DNA from: Sclerodactyla briareus | Taxonomy: Eukaryota; Echinodermata; Holothuroidea; Dendrochirotida; Sclerodactylidae | Assembly: GCA_026419785.1 (NCBI GenBank) | Contig: JAODTK010001399.1 | Location: 1 to 64,000 of the forward strand | Reading direction: 5' to 3' | Length of the DNA: 64,000 nt | Shown: in pieces, positions 44,806 to 56,596 of the stretch | Layout of the letters: every line of letters starts with the position of its first letter | Position numbering within the stretch: the first letter of the stretch is position 1 | The notes under the pieces: model-generated | What the model was told of the DNA's origin: nothing | Databases searched by the model: none | The model's input: only the letters and a program-made list of their open reading frames with translations | Position numbers and translations under genes: made by a program

Positions 44806-46768
44806 GACTACAACAGGTCTCCTCCTCTAAACAAATATTCTCCCTCGCATCTTTCTTTTCTCGCTGAATGACCAACGAGAGTAAAACATAATTGTTTTAG
44901 TAAACGTATGGTCAATCGTAATTATTAGTACATGGCCTAACTAATAACGTCAGGTCTACACAAAGTCTTACTTCTGTAGGGCGATCGTATTGAGAATGTT
45001 TCGCGTAACTGGTACTAGCCAACATATTGCACAGACCGTTACGGTTGTGAACCTGAATGCAAACAGGCCAAGTTTTGATCGTTAATATCAGGGAGGAAAC
45101 AATTGTAATTAAGAATTAGACAAATGTAATGATTTAATATGATCCTTACCTTATAGGAATTCGCTATTACATCTCTCTAGATGATCCAGGAATTTGTATT
45201 TAGAGGTACTCCACCCACTTTTTCAACAAGATTTGCCGGGAATACGAGTTACAGCAGCGCAGCGAAGACGTGGACTTGCTATAGTCGTTTGAATTGTTTT
45301 GAATGGGGAGTCCTTTGGGTGTAGCATACGACGTACATAGATGAAATGCGCCGGTGACTTTCAGTCACGACTTTCAGTTATACAGAGCGCCACGGCGGGG
45401 AGGGCGACGCCCAACCCCAATACTCAAGTCAAATACCTCTTCCTATTTTTTAGCAGCTTTTCACCAATGCAATGGGGCTGGGAAGCTGCTGAAAACTTGA
45501 CAGCTAGTGAAGCTATGGGACTGATAATCCAAACTTGGACAGGCGATCTTTGGGTGGGGGAGGGGGAATGGTATGGTTGTAAAACGACACAAGGTGTTCC
45601 GACCCAAACACCAGCCCTCCAACCGCCCTGCATACGAGGCCCATGAGGTGCCAGCACCGGTGTCAGAGCTAACACCGGCACTCGTTGGTGTCGACACCCG
45701 TGTCGAACACACCCTGGAAAACGGGGGTGGGGGAGGCGCCACCCATCAAAAATGGTCCCGGCGCGCAGTGAAATTCGTCCCACCAAATATTGAGAATAAA
45801 GTCTGTCTGTCTTTCTAATTCGCATATTGAAAGTAACGAACGACCATAGCAACAGTACATCCGAGTACATCCTGGGACATTTTCCATTGGTGATATTTTT
45901 GGCAGAACCGTCAAAAGTTTTACCCGATTTGGGGAGAACTGGAAGCCTTTAAAAGGCGCCAGCAATCCAGACGAGTTTTATTTTGGAATAGCGGATCCCA
46001 CACCTCCTTCAGTTGTGAACTTGTGAGGCCCAGATTTTCCCCATTTCCGCTGTGTCCTGACAAACAAAACAATTAAGTATACAATGTTAGTAGGCCTACA
46101 ATATTTCAAGCCTTGCATGGATTACTCATAATTTTGGTGAGCTTCTTCTGTGATTTAGCTCTTACAGTCATTAAAAGTGAAGAGAGTGGCCGATACACCG
46201 TTCAGCCGACTTCCTAACATGATCCAAATCCAACCTATGTTTTTAGTTCAAGTATATTTATACGAACACATGTCTCATACCTGATCAATGATATACGTTC
46301 CTGTGGTTGTGCTATTGGTTAACACAGGCTTCGCATGGTAGTGAGCAACCGCAAAAGGACTCTCCTTGGGATCATGGCGTCGATCCTGGGGGGGGGGGGA
46401 CAGGGAGACACGCCCCCCCACTTTTCGAAGTGGGGGGGACATCATATCAAATGCTCCTCCCCCCCCCCCCCCCCCCCACTTTTTGATCCTCGATGAAGAC
46501 GAACGAAATTACATGTCCGTTTACACACGTATTCGGTAAGATGTCTGTGTGGGATGAAAATATTGAGAAACCAGCCTCACAAAGACCACAGTAGCCTTTA
46601 TCCCGAACCTGATGTCCAAAATTTCCGCTACGCGCGCAGACGACCTGTACCTTCTGTTTCTATAGTGTCGTGAGCAATGCATTGGGAGGCTTATTCTGGC
46701 GATATGAAGCTTTTAGGCAAGTTTTCTCACTCAGAAACATAAATGAGACTATTCTCTTTTTTTTTTAG
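44806..46768. other. Non-coding, no gene recognised
   Basis: 45341-45965 is GC-richer with overlapping open frames on both strands (up to 148 codons on the minus strand) but no recognisable motif. 46372-46495 holds long G and C runs around 'cacttttcgaagtg', of the same style as the repeat at 50040-50360. Confidence 0.4.
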
Positions 46769-46995
46769 ATAAAGGTCGATTCACAATAAAATGTCCATTG
46801 ACGGCGTTGGCATACGAGGCGGATGAGGAGTCAGACTGCTCCAAACACATCATGGAAGTTAAAGCAAGTTTTCAGATCGAGGAAACAAACCGCTTTGGGC
46901 AAATAATAGGCAGAATTAAGACAGCAAACCGGCCAAAAGGAAGTTACCAACAGTGTCCAGCAGATTGCCGATTTCTCTCGTTAAAAGCCCGATGA
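46769..46995 (+). CDS. Possible terminal exon, unknown protein
   Basis: A strong acceptor (TATTCTCTTTTTTTTTTAG) opens a plus-strand frame entered with two bases of a codon and ending in TGA after 74 residues. It includes KCPLTALAYEADEESDCSKH, MEVKASFQIEETNRFGQIIG and QQCPADCRFLSLKAR. Four cysteines and balanced charged residues look protein-like, but I recognise no family. If real it would be the last exon of a plus-strand gene whose other exons I could not find. Confidence 0.35.
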
Positions 46996-47977
46996 ATGAG
47001 CAAAATTTTGCTCTTCTTGTCAAGTTTGGACATTGTGGTTTTTTAGTCCAAATTTCAAGAGGCCAATATACATAATTGTAATAGGCATGCTCCCTTTCAT
47101 ACGCCTTAAGTCTTTAACATACTCATTTTTCACTTGTTCCCGGCAAAAACGCCGTATACTTTCACCAAGAGTTTTATTTCGTGGCTGCAGTACTCCCTCA
47201 ACAACACGTTAACCTAGTATGTGTTATGACCTATATCATGAAGCCGATCTTCCAATTTTCAAATTAAAATACATTCCAGATGAAATATCCACAATGCACT
47301 GTGCCAATCACACTCTTCACCTAAGCTGTCTCGACATAGCTGCGGAACTCAGGTGTCGTCGGTGAGGGAAAAATGTGACTTTGCCGGTCCGAAACCCTAT
47401 ATTTTGCACAGCAATTCTGCAGATAAATAATACGAATATTATTATTACTATTAGGGATATGTTGATTACTAAAAAATTTGAGCGTTATATATAAATAATT
47501 TGCAACGAAATGGCACAACAAATATAGGCCTTATCAGGGCCCGGAAATAGCGGACCCCAATTCCGTCTCCCCGAAAACCCTCTCTTGTTTTACGATGTCA
47601 AAGAAATAGGCAAGAATTTCGTCGTTTCAGGTATCTGAAGTTGTTTCGTGTTCAGTACTTGTAGACCACGTGCACGATAGCTATGGTGATTCCGTTGCCA
47701 AAATATTTCTGGGAGGGATTTTGAACTCTGGGGGACTATATTTAGCAAATTCTCTAGACATGGCATTTCTTAGCCAGCCGAAGGCATCGATATACGATGC
47801 CACTTAAATGAAACAATCTATATATCTTGACACTCAATTCAAACCAAAAACACTTTGGGGGCCCATGGTCGAAACGAGACAGCAAAAAGCGCGTCGTCGC
47901 GATATTCTACATTGTAATGTGCTATATAGGAATGAATATTATGTTACAAGACAAAGCAAAGATGAGAAGCATTTTTT

Positions 47978-48286
47978 TTAATAAAGGCTATACCAGGTAA
48001 CAGTGCGAAATAGCACCTTTAGACTTTCGTGTGTTCTACCTTCATGGATTGCAACAAATTGGTGAATATTCCAGTCAAAATTTCCGTCGAAAGAACAGGT
48101 ACGAGGCAAAACAAAAATATAACCTGGGTTCTCTAGAAGGGACTTAACGTCTGAATCCAGGCCTTTTCTTCTAGACCCCAACTGACGAAATTCGGTGGTC
48201 CCATGGAAGGATGGAGTCAGACCAATAACCAAAAGAAGAAAGCTTACTGCCCCTTGGAAGCACACATATTTGCACAATAAAATCAC
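47978..48286 (-). CDS. Possible first exon with signal-peptide-like start
   Basis: A 102-codon minus-strand frame starts with a hydrophobic stretch (GAVSFLLLVIGLTPSFHG) that resembles a signal peptide, followed by a polar part. A possible donor GT follows ESLK. No family is recognised, and one such frame in 64 kb can arise by chance. Confidence 0.2.
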   Translation of the reverse strand: MILLCKYVCFQGAVSFLLLVIGLTPSFHGTTEFRQLGSRRKGLDSDVKSLLENPGYIFVLPRTCSFDGNFDWNIHQFVAIHEGRTHESLKVLFRTVTWYSLY

Positions 48287-48689
48287 ATTTCAGAGCATTC
48301 TCGACAGAGTGAAATAAATCTAGACCTCATGACAGATTTTTACTTCCTACTTCCTTTTTGCAACATGAATTCACATGCCACTTACTAATTCCGCAGGGCG
48401 AAAATATCTTCACCTAATGAATCAGTTTGAGTTACGCCCCGTCTAGACAGAGTAACTAGGCTCACATAGCCTAGTATGTTCAACAATTCACTAATTGTAA
48501 TCCAAACTGCTTGATTTCTGGCTCAGACATACCAAACTCGCGTAGCCCTTTAAAGAGAGGAAAGGTTTTTTTCTGAGATGAGAGATTCTGGCAACAAATG
48601 ACAATAATTCGGGGAAAATTTGGACAGCAAAAGGCAAAAGTGAAGGAAATGCCCACAATGTCTGCTGACTGGCCTTAATTTTCAATCAA

Positions 48690-50360
48690 GGCCGCGAAAA
48701 CATGCATTTTTCCGCGCGCTCCGCACACTGGGTGTTTTTCAGTCGTTGTATTATTGCAAAAAATTCTGCCCTAAGTTAGAAGGAGTCCGTACGCCTATGC
48801 CAGCTGATCAACCCTTTTTCTCTCCCTTTCGAACCGCATATCGCTAATTAGCGAACATTTATACAACTCGGCTTGTAGATTTTCAACTTTCAACAAACCC
48901 CAATAGGTGACAATGTAAATCTATCCCATATAGTAATTTGTAAGTACTCACGGATGCGTACAGAACTAACTTGGGGCAAATCAGTCATAATATCCGAGAC
49001 CGGGTCGGGGTTTGCAGGAAAAATTTAGAGTGGAAACACTAACGAAAAATACCCAAATTCGGAGGAATAATAGAGAAAATTTGGGCAAAGTAAAAATGAA
49101 AAAGTTTTTTAACTAGGAATGGTGCCCCCCCGCCCCCCCCGCCGAAAAAAATTTTTAATTAATATTCCGAAGCACACGAAAAATTCGCGCGCATCGGTAC
49201 TGATTTAATCGGTGGTTTGTGCAATAACGCAATGAAATCACTAACCTTTTGAGTATGGGGAAGTTGGTTTGCTCCAATCTACTAACCTGTGAACGTGTAT
49301 CGTGTAAACACACCTGGTCATTTTATTATAGCGGGTGTGCGGTGGTTCACAGTGTTAATCATATTTGATAATCGTCTAAACTGATTCAATTTTCGAAAAT
49401 TGTCTTCAGTCCACTAATTCCAGGTGCGGACCCCAGGTGAAGACCTGGACGCCACTAGGGCCAAAGTCGAAGGATTACCCATGTTTTCTTATTGAGTTCC
49501 CGAATTTTAAATCGAATAGCCAAACTAGTGCATACATTTCCAAGTGTTTCGAGCGCAATGGCATTTTTCTACCAGGCGTTGTAAATATCGATGAATGCTT
49601 CGAATCATTTTATTCACTCAAATAATTTAATTCAGAACCGTGTGGCAACGGCCCCCTCCCCATTTCTTCTGAGATTAAATTTCTTTGCATAATTTTTTTT
49701 TTTCAAATTTGGGAAGAAAAAAGGCAAAGGGGCAAAATGCTGAATTTTCCACACAAAAAAAAACTCGCGCGCTTCGCGCGCACTGGTACTTTCCGATGAC
49801 AGACTTGAATAATTCGGGCAATTTTTGTTTTTTCTGACCCCCAAATTGGAATGGTTCCGTACGCCTATGCTTTTTCCCTTCGATCCCACCAGGGACCCGC
49901 TCGGTAGACCCCTGAATCCCACGCAAACAAAGCCAGAGTAGAAAGGGTAATAAAAAGATCCATGTGTGATATGCGATAAATCATCTTAGTATGCACAATG
50001 ACAATTTTTTGTTTGTCTTTTACTCAAATCACACATGTAGATGGGTGCTATCGAGCCTGGCAAGTGCCGTTTCCGGCGATCTAGAGGGTATGAAAAGCTA
50101 AAATTTTTATACGTACGCTCGCGACAACGGTGGGGGGTGCTCCGCTTAGATGGTCAATTACATTCGATGTGTCCCCCACTTTTCAAAACAGATCGACGCC
50201 CATGCTGGATAAAAAAATTCTCAACATAATTATTATTAGACTGTTTCCGATTTTATACGGGATGTTGGTTAGTGCCTTTAAAAAAATCGGGAAGGGCCAT
50301 TTCCTGCAATCTGGGGGTCTGTCAGGCGAAAAGTTTTCTTCTACGCTCCGCGCCAATCGA
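48690..50360. repeat. Dispersed non-coding repeats with CGCG-rich palindromes
   Basis: Two related segments end in 'ggttccgtacgcctatgc'-like text (48765-48805 and 49850-49870) and carry 'cgcgcgcttcgcgcgc'-type palindromes (49765-49781; shorter forms near 48711 and 49185). A third piece, 50040-50360, contains 'tgtcccccacttttcaaaac' and 'gccatttcctgcaatctggg'. Minor open frames here are not convincing. Confidence 0.55.
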
Positions 50361-51180
50361 TGATGGCGCACCGCTCAGATAGCCAGTCATCAGTTACCGC
50401 CCCGCCCCCATCGTCAACACAAATCGCCGCCATTGCTGATAACATTCTTTCCTGGGTGCTGCGTGCGATGTCAATTGATATTGCCCCTATGATTGCCGCC
50501 CTGTGTCCCCTGACCTTTTGTCTTTGTAATCCTACCTCACAGTATACGGAGTTTAACGCCCAACATTACGGTCGCCGCTCGCGGTGGCCGCAAGCGACAG
50601 CCGTAAGCGGCTTGCGAAATTTACTGCGGTCAAATTCCCAGACAGTGACCGCATTGTCTTGGACGCGCACAGAGGAATTCACAGCAGGAAACATACGGGT
50701 ATATCTTTCAATACCAGAGGGCAGTGGCGTACCAACTACGTGGGCCTTGCGGAACTGCAGAAAAATGTTGAACTCGTTCAAGATTCGCCGCAACGATTGC
50801 GGCCATTCTGCCGCTCGATCGAAGTGGCTACAACGTGGCGGTCATCGCCTCACACCTTACGGTATTACGCGACGTGAGTATGACCGTAACCTCTCGCAAG
50901 CCTTGCGGTCAGCAAATTCCGTACAGTGTCAGACAGGCTTAAGCTTCTCGAACACATATATAAATGGCTCGAACCTGTTGGAACACTTGGAATCGGAACG
51001 ATCTCTTGTCGCGCAAACAGCATGCTTTCAGGAAATCTCTTCGTTGTGACACCCTATAGTGGCTGTCATCCGGGATTGGGCCTCTACATTGGATACCGGG
51101 AAATAGAAAATTTCATACTAGACTTCGAAAAGGCCATTGACACTGTCCCTAATGAACTCTCGAGGTCTTGAGTTGTACTC
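50360..51180 (+). mobile_element. LINE fragment with RT start; 229-codon open frame
   Basis: In shifting frames, 50926-51178 reads HLESERSLVAQ, then HAFRKSL-like codons, then ENFILDFEKAIDTVPNE. This is the 'HGFRKxxSCETQL' to 'LDFSKAFDTVPH' stretch of non-LTR reverse transcriptases, with the catalytic Asp of motif A present (ILDFEKA). Upstream, a 229-codon frame (50360-51049) with a competing open frame at 50584-50877 may be earlier LINE sequence, but I recognise no motif in it. The fragment stops at 51180, before the FADD box. Confidence 0.65.
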
Positions 51181-51289
51181 TCTGGGGGTCTCAACCCACG
51201 ATATCAGGGAATCAACGGGTTTTTTTTTTTTAAAGCGTAAACTGGAAGAAGAAGAACAAAAAATCGTCCGAACAAAGTTCGTTCGATTT

Positions 51290-51700
51290 TCATGAGAATT
51301 GATAGGTATAGTCTACATTCAGTCCCCGAAAATGAAATAAAAATTCAGGTACAGGTAATGGGGTCATTCAATGTGTCTAATTGCTTAATTCATGCAACTT
51401 TTCAAGTTGGATTTTCATAAAAACCTAATGAGTGCTATGATCCACCGTTGGTCCTGAGATATTTAAAATTAGAGAGAATGGGTCACTGGAATTCAGGTAT
51501 TTGACAATTTCATAATTTCAGGCAGTTCTAGCCACATTTTCACGAAATTTAATACTCGCCTTTGGTAGACATGGTCAACAAACAGTCCCTATGAATTTGA
51601 AATTGGTCACTGATTAGTGTCATAAGTAGCATTATATGTAGCGCACTCACGCTGGCAAGCGATATCCCACCTCTATAATGCTTTTTGATGCTGTTATTAT
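51290..51700 (-). repeat. Dispersed modular repeat, copy 4 (inverted)
   Basis: Read on the minus strand it matches copy 1 from 'agtgaccaatttcaaattc' through 'gtctaccaaaggcgag' and the 'tttcgtgaaaatgtgg' and 'ccagtgacccattctctct' modules. It lies between two LINE pieces. Confidence 0.6.
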
Positions 51701-52435
51701 CTGCTAACTGGCATTCGCTCTCTCTCTCTCTCTCTCTTGACCTCAAAGATCAGTTTGTTTGAAACATACTGAAGGCAAAATAAAACAACCACTGATCGCG
51801 AAAAAGGCGAGACTAGCGCCCATTGTTACAATTGTTTTCTTAGCAGGTATCTTACTGGAGGAAAGTATACTCTAGAAATATCGCATCCGAATACGAAAGC
51901 ATACGAGAACTCCGTGAGTTTCTGTTGGGCGAAGCTCTTGTATAAAATTCTGTATCGTGATCTTCCTATAAAGAGTAAAACCTAGTACATTCTTTCGTAC
52001 TTATAATCTCACTTACTCTCTGCACAACTGCATGTGTAGACAATCTGATTCTTGTGGTTCGTGCCTGACGAGATCTGGAGTATCCTTCCTTTAGTTGTAA
52101 AGTTAATTTTACTCTGGCATCCTTTCAGGGGGTCCAAAGCTTTGCCTATTTTTTACCTCCTCCACAATATTATGTCTATGTTATCCATGTATTCTCACAT
52201 ACGTTTTGTGGAAATGGGTGAAACAATAAAAATGAAGTGGAAAGGCTCATGACATCATCATCGGAAGTCAGATTTCACCATGCACCTGTCCGCGGGTCCA
52301 GTACCATTAAAACTAGTCAATCAGCACATTCACTCATGATCAACACATCGCGACTATCAATATCTGAAAGATCGATATCTGAAGTGAAGCAACTACTACT
52401 GATAATAAACTTTCTATATGGCCTGTAAAAAAAAT

Positions 52436-52975
52436 TGTTGACTGGTTGGTTCTCGTCGTATTCATCTAATCGCCAGCAAGATACATATTAATAATGGAGT
52501 AGCCCACTTTCACTCCACGCCTGTGTCGAGTGGGGTACCACAGGGGTCGGTCCTTGGATCCTTAATATTGATTCTGTTCATTAATGACATGGGTCACGGC
52601 CGCGAATGCTCGGCGGATATGTATGCTGACGATACAACATCGCATTCAAGGGGCAAGTCTATGGACGAATTGGATATAAAATATAATGAAGATACGAAGA
52701 GAGTGGTAGAATGGTGAGTGAATAAAAAATGGTTATGAATAACACCAGAACAAAGATCATGTAGATCGGTTGTATAAACTCATTACCATGTGAAAAATTT
52801 AATTTCGTAGTAAATAATATAGTAAAGTTATTGACAATGTCTGACATGGAAAGATTCTTGGGTTTCCTTGATTGATCTCTTGATGGCGAGTTGTCCTTTG
52901 GTTACCACGTTAACTGTATTTATAAACTCTTGTTCCGCAGATTATCCCTTCTTAATGTCATAGATGTATTGAACC
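52436..52975 (+). mobile_element. LINE fragment, RT catalytic box and thumb
   Basis: Reads VSSGVPQGSVLGSLILILFI, then [16 protein letters not shown] with the intact catalytic YADD, then in other frames FLGFLD and ELSFGYHVNCIYKLLFRRLS of the thumb. It could be the continuation of the fragment ending at 51180, separated by dispersed repeat copy 4 and about 1 kb of unassigned DNA. Frameshifts make it inactive. Confidence 0.75.
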
Positions 52976-53701
52976 AGTCAATTGATACAAGAGCTTTCAC
53001 ATAAATATTATGATGGATTATGATGAATAACCTTGAGACATCTAGTTTTTCGAACGTGTTTATGGATACCAACCAAGCCGTAGTCGAGTACCTGTAGTAC
53101 AAAGCGCAGACCCACCAGGATCACACAGACTTTGTACCGCATGCAAACCGCTCACATCTCCGCGATAATGTGTGTTACACTGTCACTAACACAAACCAAC
53201 TTGAAACCCGGGAGTTCTAGATGACGGCGCTCTGATGGCTGATGGGGATCCTTGACAGCTTTCAACGCTATTCCCGCTTCCCTCGTTTCAAGAGCGTTGA
53301 CATCCACATGAATACTCTACCTCTATAAATTGTGGCCCGGGCCTTACATGCTCCACGACCTATACAATCCCCGCCAAAATAGTTTTTATTTTCTTTGTAA
53401 CGAAACTGCACATTTGCAGATGAGATGTAAGGTTTGGTCGAAGGATAAAAAGCCATCCTCCCTTTCCCCTTCAATATTGAAGATATTTCCTTAGAATGGG
53501 ATGACCATGGGCAGCGATTGTGAGGAGGGAAACAAATCCGCAAAAATAATTTTGGCGGGGACGTAAGATCAAATGCTCTGAGAATACAATGAGAACATCA
53601 AAAGGTACTGTAACTTATATTTTTCTTAATCGATGGCGTATATTTATAGTCTAGTGTCCGAGCATCATGCTCAAGGTTGCGTTGATTGTTTATGTATATC
53701 C

Positions 53702-53830
53702 GTCAGTCGGATGGTGTGCAGGCGGGTGGGAGTGCAGGTGATAAGAAGCAGCTAGAGCCGGAGGTTCGGTGGGGGCAGTGTTTGATGGTTGGGGATTCGA
53801 TTGTCCGGAATGTTGATCGTGAGTTAGTTG
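53702..53830 (+). mobile_element. LINE ORF1 SGNH/esterase-like fragment
   Basis: A plus-strand frame reads VRWGQCLMVGDSIVRNVDRE. 'GDSIxRxVD' is the block-I motif of SGNH-hydrolase-like domains found in ORF1 proteins of CR1/L2-type LINEs. It is degraded immediately after. Confidence 0.5.
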
Positions 53831-53939
53831 CGTAGATAAGCTGAAGCGTACACGTGTCTGCCTTTTTGGCAACTTGGATAATTTCAGCGACCTCTTGGTA
53901 GGTGCGCCAATGTATTGGTAATATAGTATGTTCGCCTGA

Positions 53940-54035
53940 TGAGATAAAGGATAAACTGCAGGAGCTCAAACGTGGGGAAGTTCCTGGTCCGGACGGAGTT
54001 CGTGCCTTGTCTGCCGTCCACCTAGCTCAAGATGT
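53940..54035 (+). mobile_element. Short LINE RT fragment (GPDGV motif)
   Basis: Reads DKLQELKRGEVPGPDGVRAL, the 'LKxGKAPGPDGV' N-terminal RT motif of non-LTR elements. It abuts the endonuclease of a different LINE, so it is a separate small insert or remnant. Confidence 0.55.
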
Positions 54036-54039
54036 GAAT

Positions 54040-56516
54040 GGGTAAGTCATTTTCCTGATATGCTTAATAAGCCATACAATAGTACTTCATATGATATAGC
54101 CATTATTGGTGATTTCAACTTCGATTTTCTCAGTTCATCTTTGAATGATAATAGTATATGGAAAAGCACGCGATTTATCATTTTAATTTGAAGCAATTAG
54201 TAAAAACTCCAACAAGAATGACTGGCCACTCTGTAACATTATTTGATCTTATTTATACCACGAAGGAAGCACGTGTAGACCATATTACAGTCCCGGGCTA
54301 TATTCGTATGAGCGACCACTTCCCTGTACACTTTACATGGAATTATAAGAAATCAAGCAAAGTACCGATCGATAGAAATCACATAATACCTAACCTATCG
54401 AATGTTAAGAATATAACACGGTGGACTTCTTGACCGATCTAGATGAATGTAACTGGAACAGTATATTTGATGAACGCTGCCCTGATACTGCTTTGGATCT
54501 ATGGCAGAAAATGCTAATCGTTATCATTAGCAAACATGCGCCACCCAAACAAAAAGAGTAAAACGAAGGCCACAACCCCGCTGGTTAAATATAAAATTAC
54601 ATCCGCTATAAGAAATCGAGACGCGGAAAAACATAAAGATTCAAAAAGTTATCGATAGGCTTACTAGGTAACAAACTACGGATCTTATTCGTCGAGCGAA
54701 ACAGAATTAATATAAAACTGCTATTTTAAATAATAAGGGTGATGCAAAGACCATTTGACAAATCTCCGAATATTCAATGTAATGGTAATGCTGAATGTAA
54801 TAACACAATCAACCGTTTACATGCATGTGAATGTCAGAGACATATCTGACAGTAAAGAAATCGCTAATGCTTTTAACTCGTTTTTCACTTCGATTGCTGA
54901 CCAATATGTAACTGATGACCAACCCACCGTAAAACAAAAGTAAAGAGTCCTTAAGGGAAAATCTGTCCTCGAAAATGTCCGCAAACAAAAGTTATTCTGG
55001 AATTCCTTATGTTAGTAACGATTACGTCCTAAAGTACCTCCTACACTTGGACACGTCAAAAGCTACCGGTACGGATGAAAATCGGTGCCTATATAATGAA
55101 GATGAGTGCAGTGTACATCTCGTCGAGTCTTACCCACATCATTAACTGATGTATTCAAACCAAAACCTTCCCATCAGCATGGAAAATAGCGAAAGTTGTT
55201 CTCATTTTTAAGGCTGGTTCAGTTTGACTAAATCACTATAGACCCATTTCCATCTACCTGTTGCGTCGAAGATCCTAGAAAAGCACGTTCATGATACCTT
55301 GTATGATTATATTAATACACATCAACTATTAAGGGTAACTCAGTTTGGCTTCAGGTCTAATCACTCTTGCGAAACAGCTTTATAAAAATGATAGATGGGT
55401 GGTTGAATGCATTTGACAATGGGAGGATGGTTGGTTCGATGTTTTCAGATCTAAGAAAGGCATTTGATCTCGTAAACCATGAAATTCTATTAGAGAAACA
55501 AAGAAAGTACCACTGTCCATCCAGGCCATCGAGTGGTTTCGTAATTATTTATCTAATAGAAAACAAAGTGTCCATGTAAACAGTAACCAATCAGAACTCA
55601 TGCCTATAACATGTGGCGTACCTCAAGGGTCACTAATAGGACCACTACTGTTTCTTATATATATTAATGACCTTGATCTATGTTTCTCTTACTGCTCTGC
55701 TGATATGTATGCAGATGATACGACTCTCCATTTGTCTGGCAGTCATGTCACCTGATATCTCCAGCAAAATTAATGAAAACACCATGTACTAAGCAATATA
55801 CAGAGGACCCTATCTGAGCAGGATGTTTTAAATATATACATAGATGGTTGCGGGCTTAAGAATTCTCACCAGGAGAAAATATTAAGAGTTCGAATTGATG
55901 CACATTTTAACGTGGCAAGGCCATATTGACCATGTGTGCAATAAGTACAAGGTTGGCCTTAGTGAGGAGAATAAAAGACTTTATTGATATTCCTACAAGG
56001 ATTTTATTTTTCAATGGATATGTCTTACCCACACCTTGATTATTGTAACCTAGTTTGGGGGTCGTGCTCATCGGGAAACATCAATAGAATCGAAAAAAAT
56101 ATTGAAATTGCTACGAGAATTATACTAAATGCCTCTTTTGATGATAGCTCTGGTAGTAGGTCTGTTTGAATTACTCAGTAGGTTGGGACACGTTCCGAAA
56201 GCGCCTCAAACAGAAACAATAACAATGGTGTATGAATCACTTAACGGTCAAGCCCCAGATTACCTGAAAGAGTTGTTTACTTTACTTATACTAATACTAT
56301 TCACGACCAAACATTAAGATCATTATCCTCTGATAACCTTTATTTACAACGAGGAAGGACGGAACTTAAGAAGATTCTCATATATAGGAGCAACTTTATG
56401 GAATGACCTCCCAACTAATGTAAAGAGAGCCCCCAAGTGTGTCAATTTGAGCAAGCTTTGAAAACGTTATATTAATATTGTTAATGGTTTAAGACGTCTT
56501 AACATGTTTCTCAATT
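54040..56516 (+). mobile_element. CR1/L2-like LINE (EN-RT), plus strand, decayed
   Basis: In order: an apurinic-type endonuclease part with IIGDFNFDFLSS and later MSDHFPVHFTW (the GDFN and SDH boxes); a linker; an RT with [46 protein letters not shown] and [13 protein letters not shown]; and C-terminal pieces with YPHLDYCNLVWGS and VYESLNGQAPDYL. Catalytic Asp residues are present, but many stops and frameshifts disable it. The 5' end is truncated within the endonuclease. It runs to the (AAT)n tract at 56518. Confidence 0.85.
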
Positions 56517-56517
56517 A

Positions 56518-56564
56518 ATAATAATAATAATAATAATATAATAATAATAATATAATAATAATAA

Positions 56565-56594
<30 letters not shown>
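56518..56594 (+). repeat. (AAT)n microsatellite at LINE tail-to-tail junction
   Basis: Imperfect TAA/AAT repeats of about 77 bp. They sit exactly between the 3' end of the plus-strand LINE and the 3' tail of the minus-strand LINE, whose terminal motif read on the minus strand ends 'tataaatcac' before (ATT)n. Confidence 0.9.

Positions 56595-56596
<2 letters not shown>

Noticed and set aside
47321..47521. A minus-strand frame with DRQSHIF..SPTTPEF, compared with the KRIT1 N-terminal region.
   Set aside because: The match is only a few residues with no supporting splice phase.
50360..51049. The 229-codon plus-strand frame as a host gene.
   Set aside because: Its C-terminal part is LINE reverse transcriptase read partly out of frame, and another long frame overlaps it; it more likely belongs to a decayed retrotransposon.
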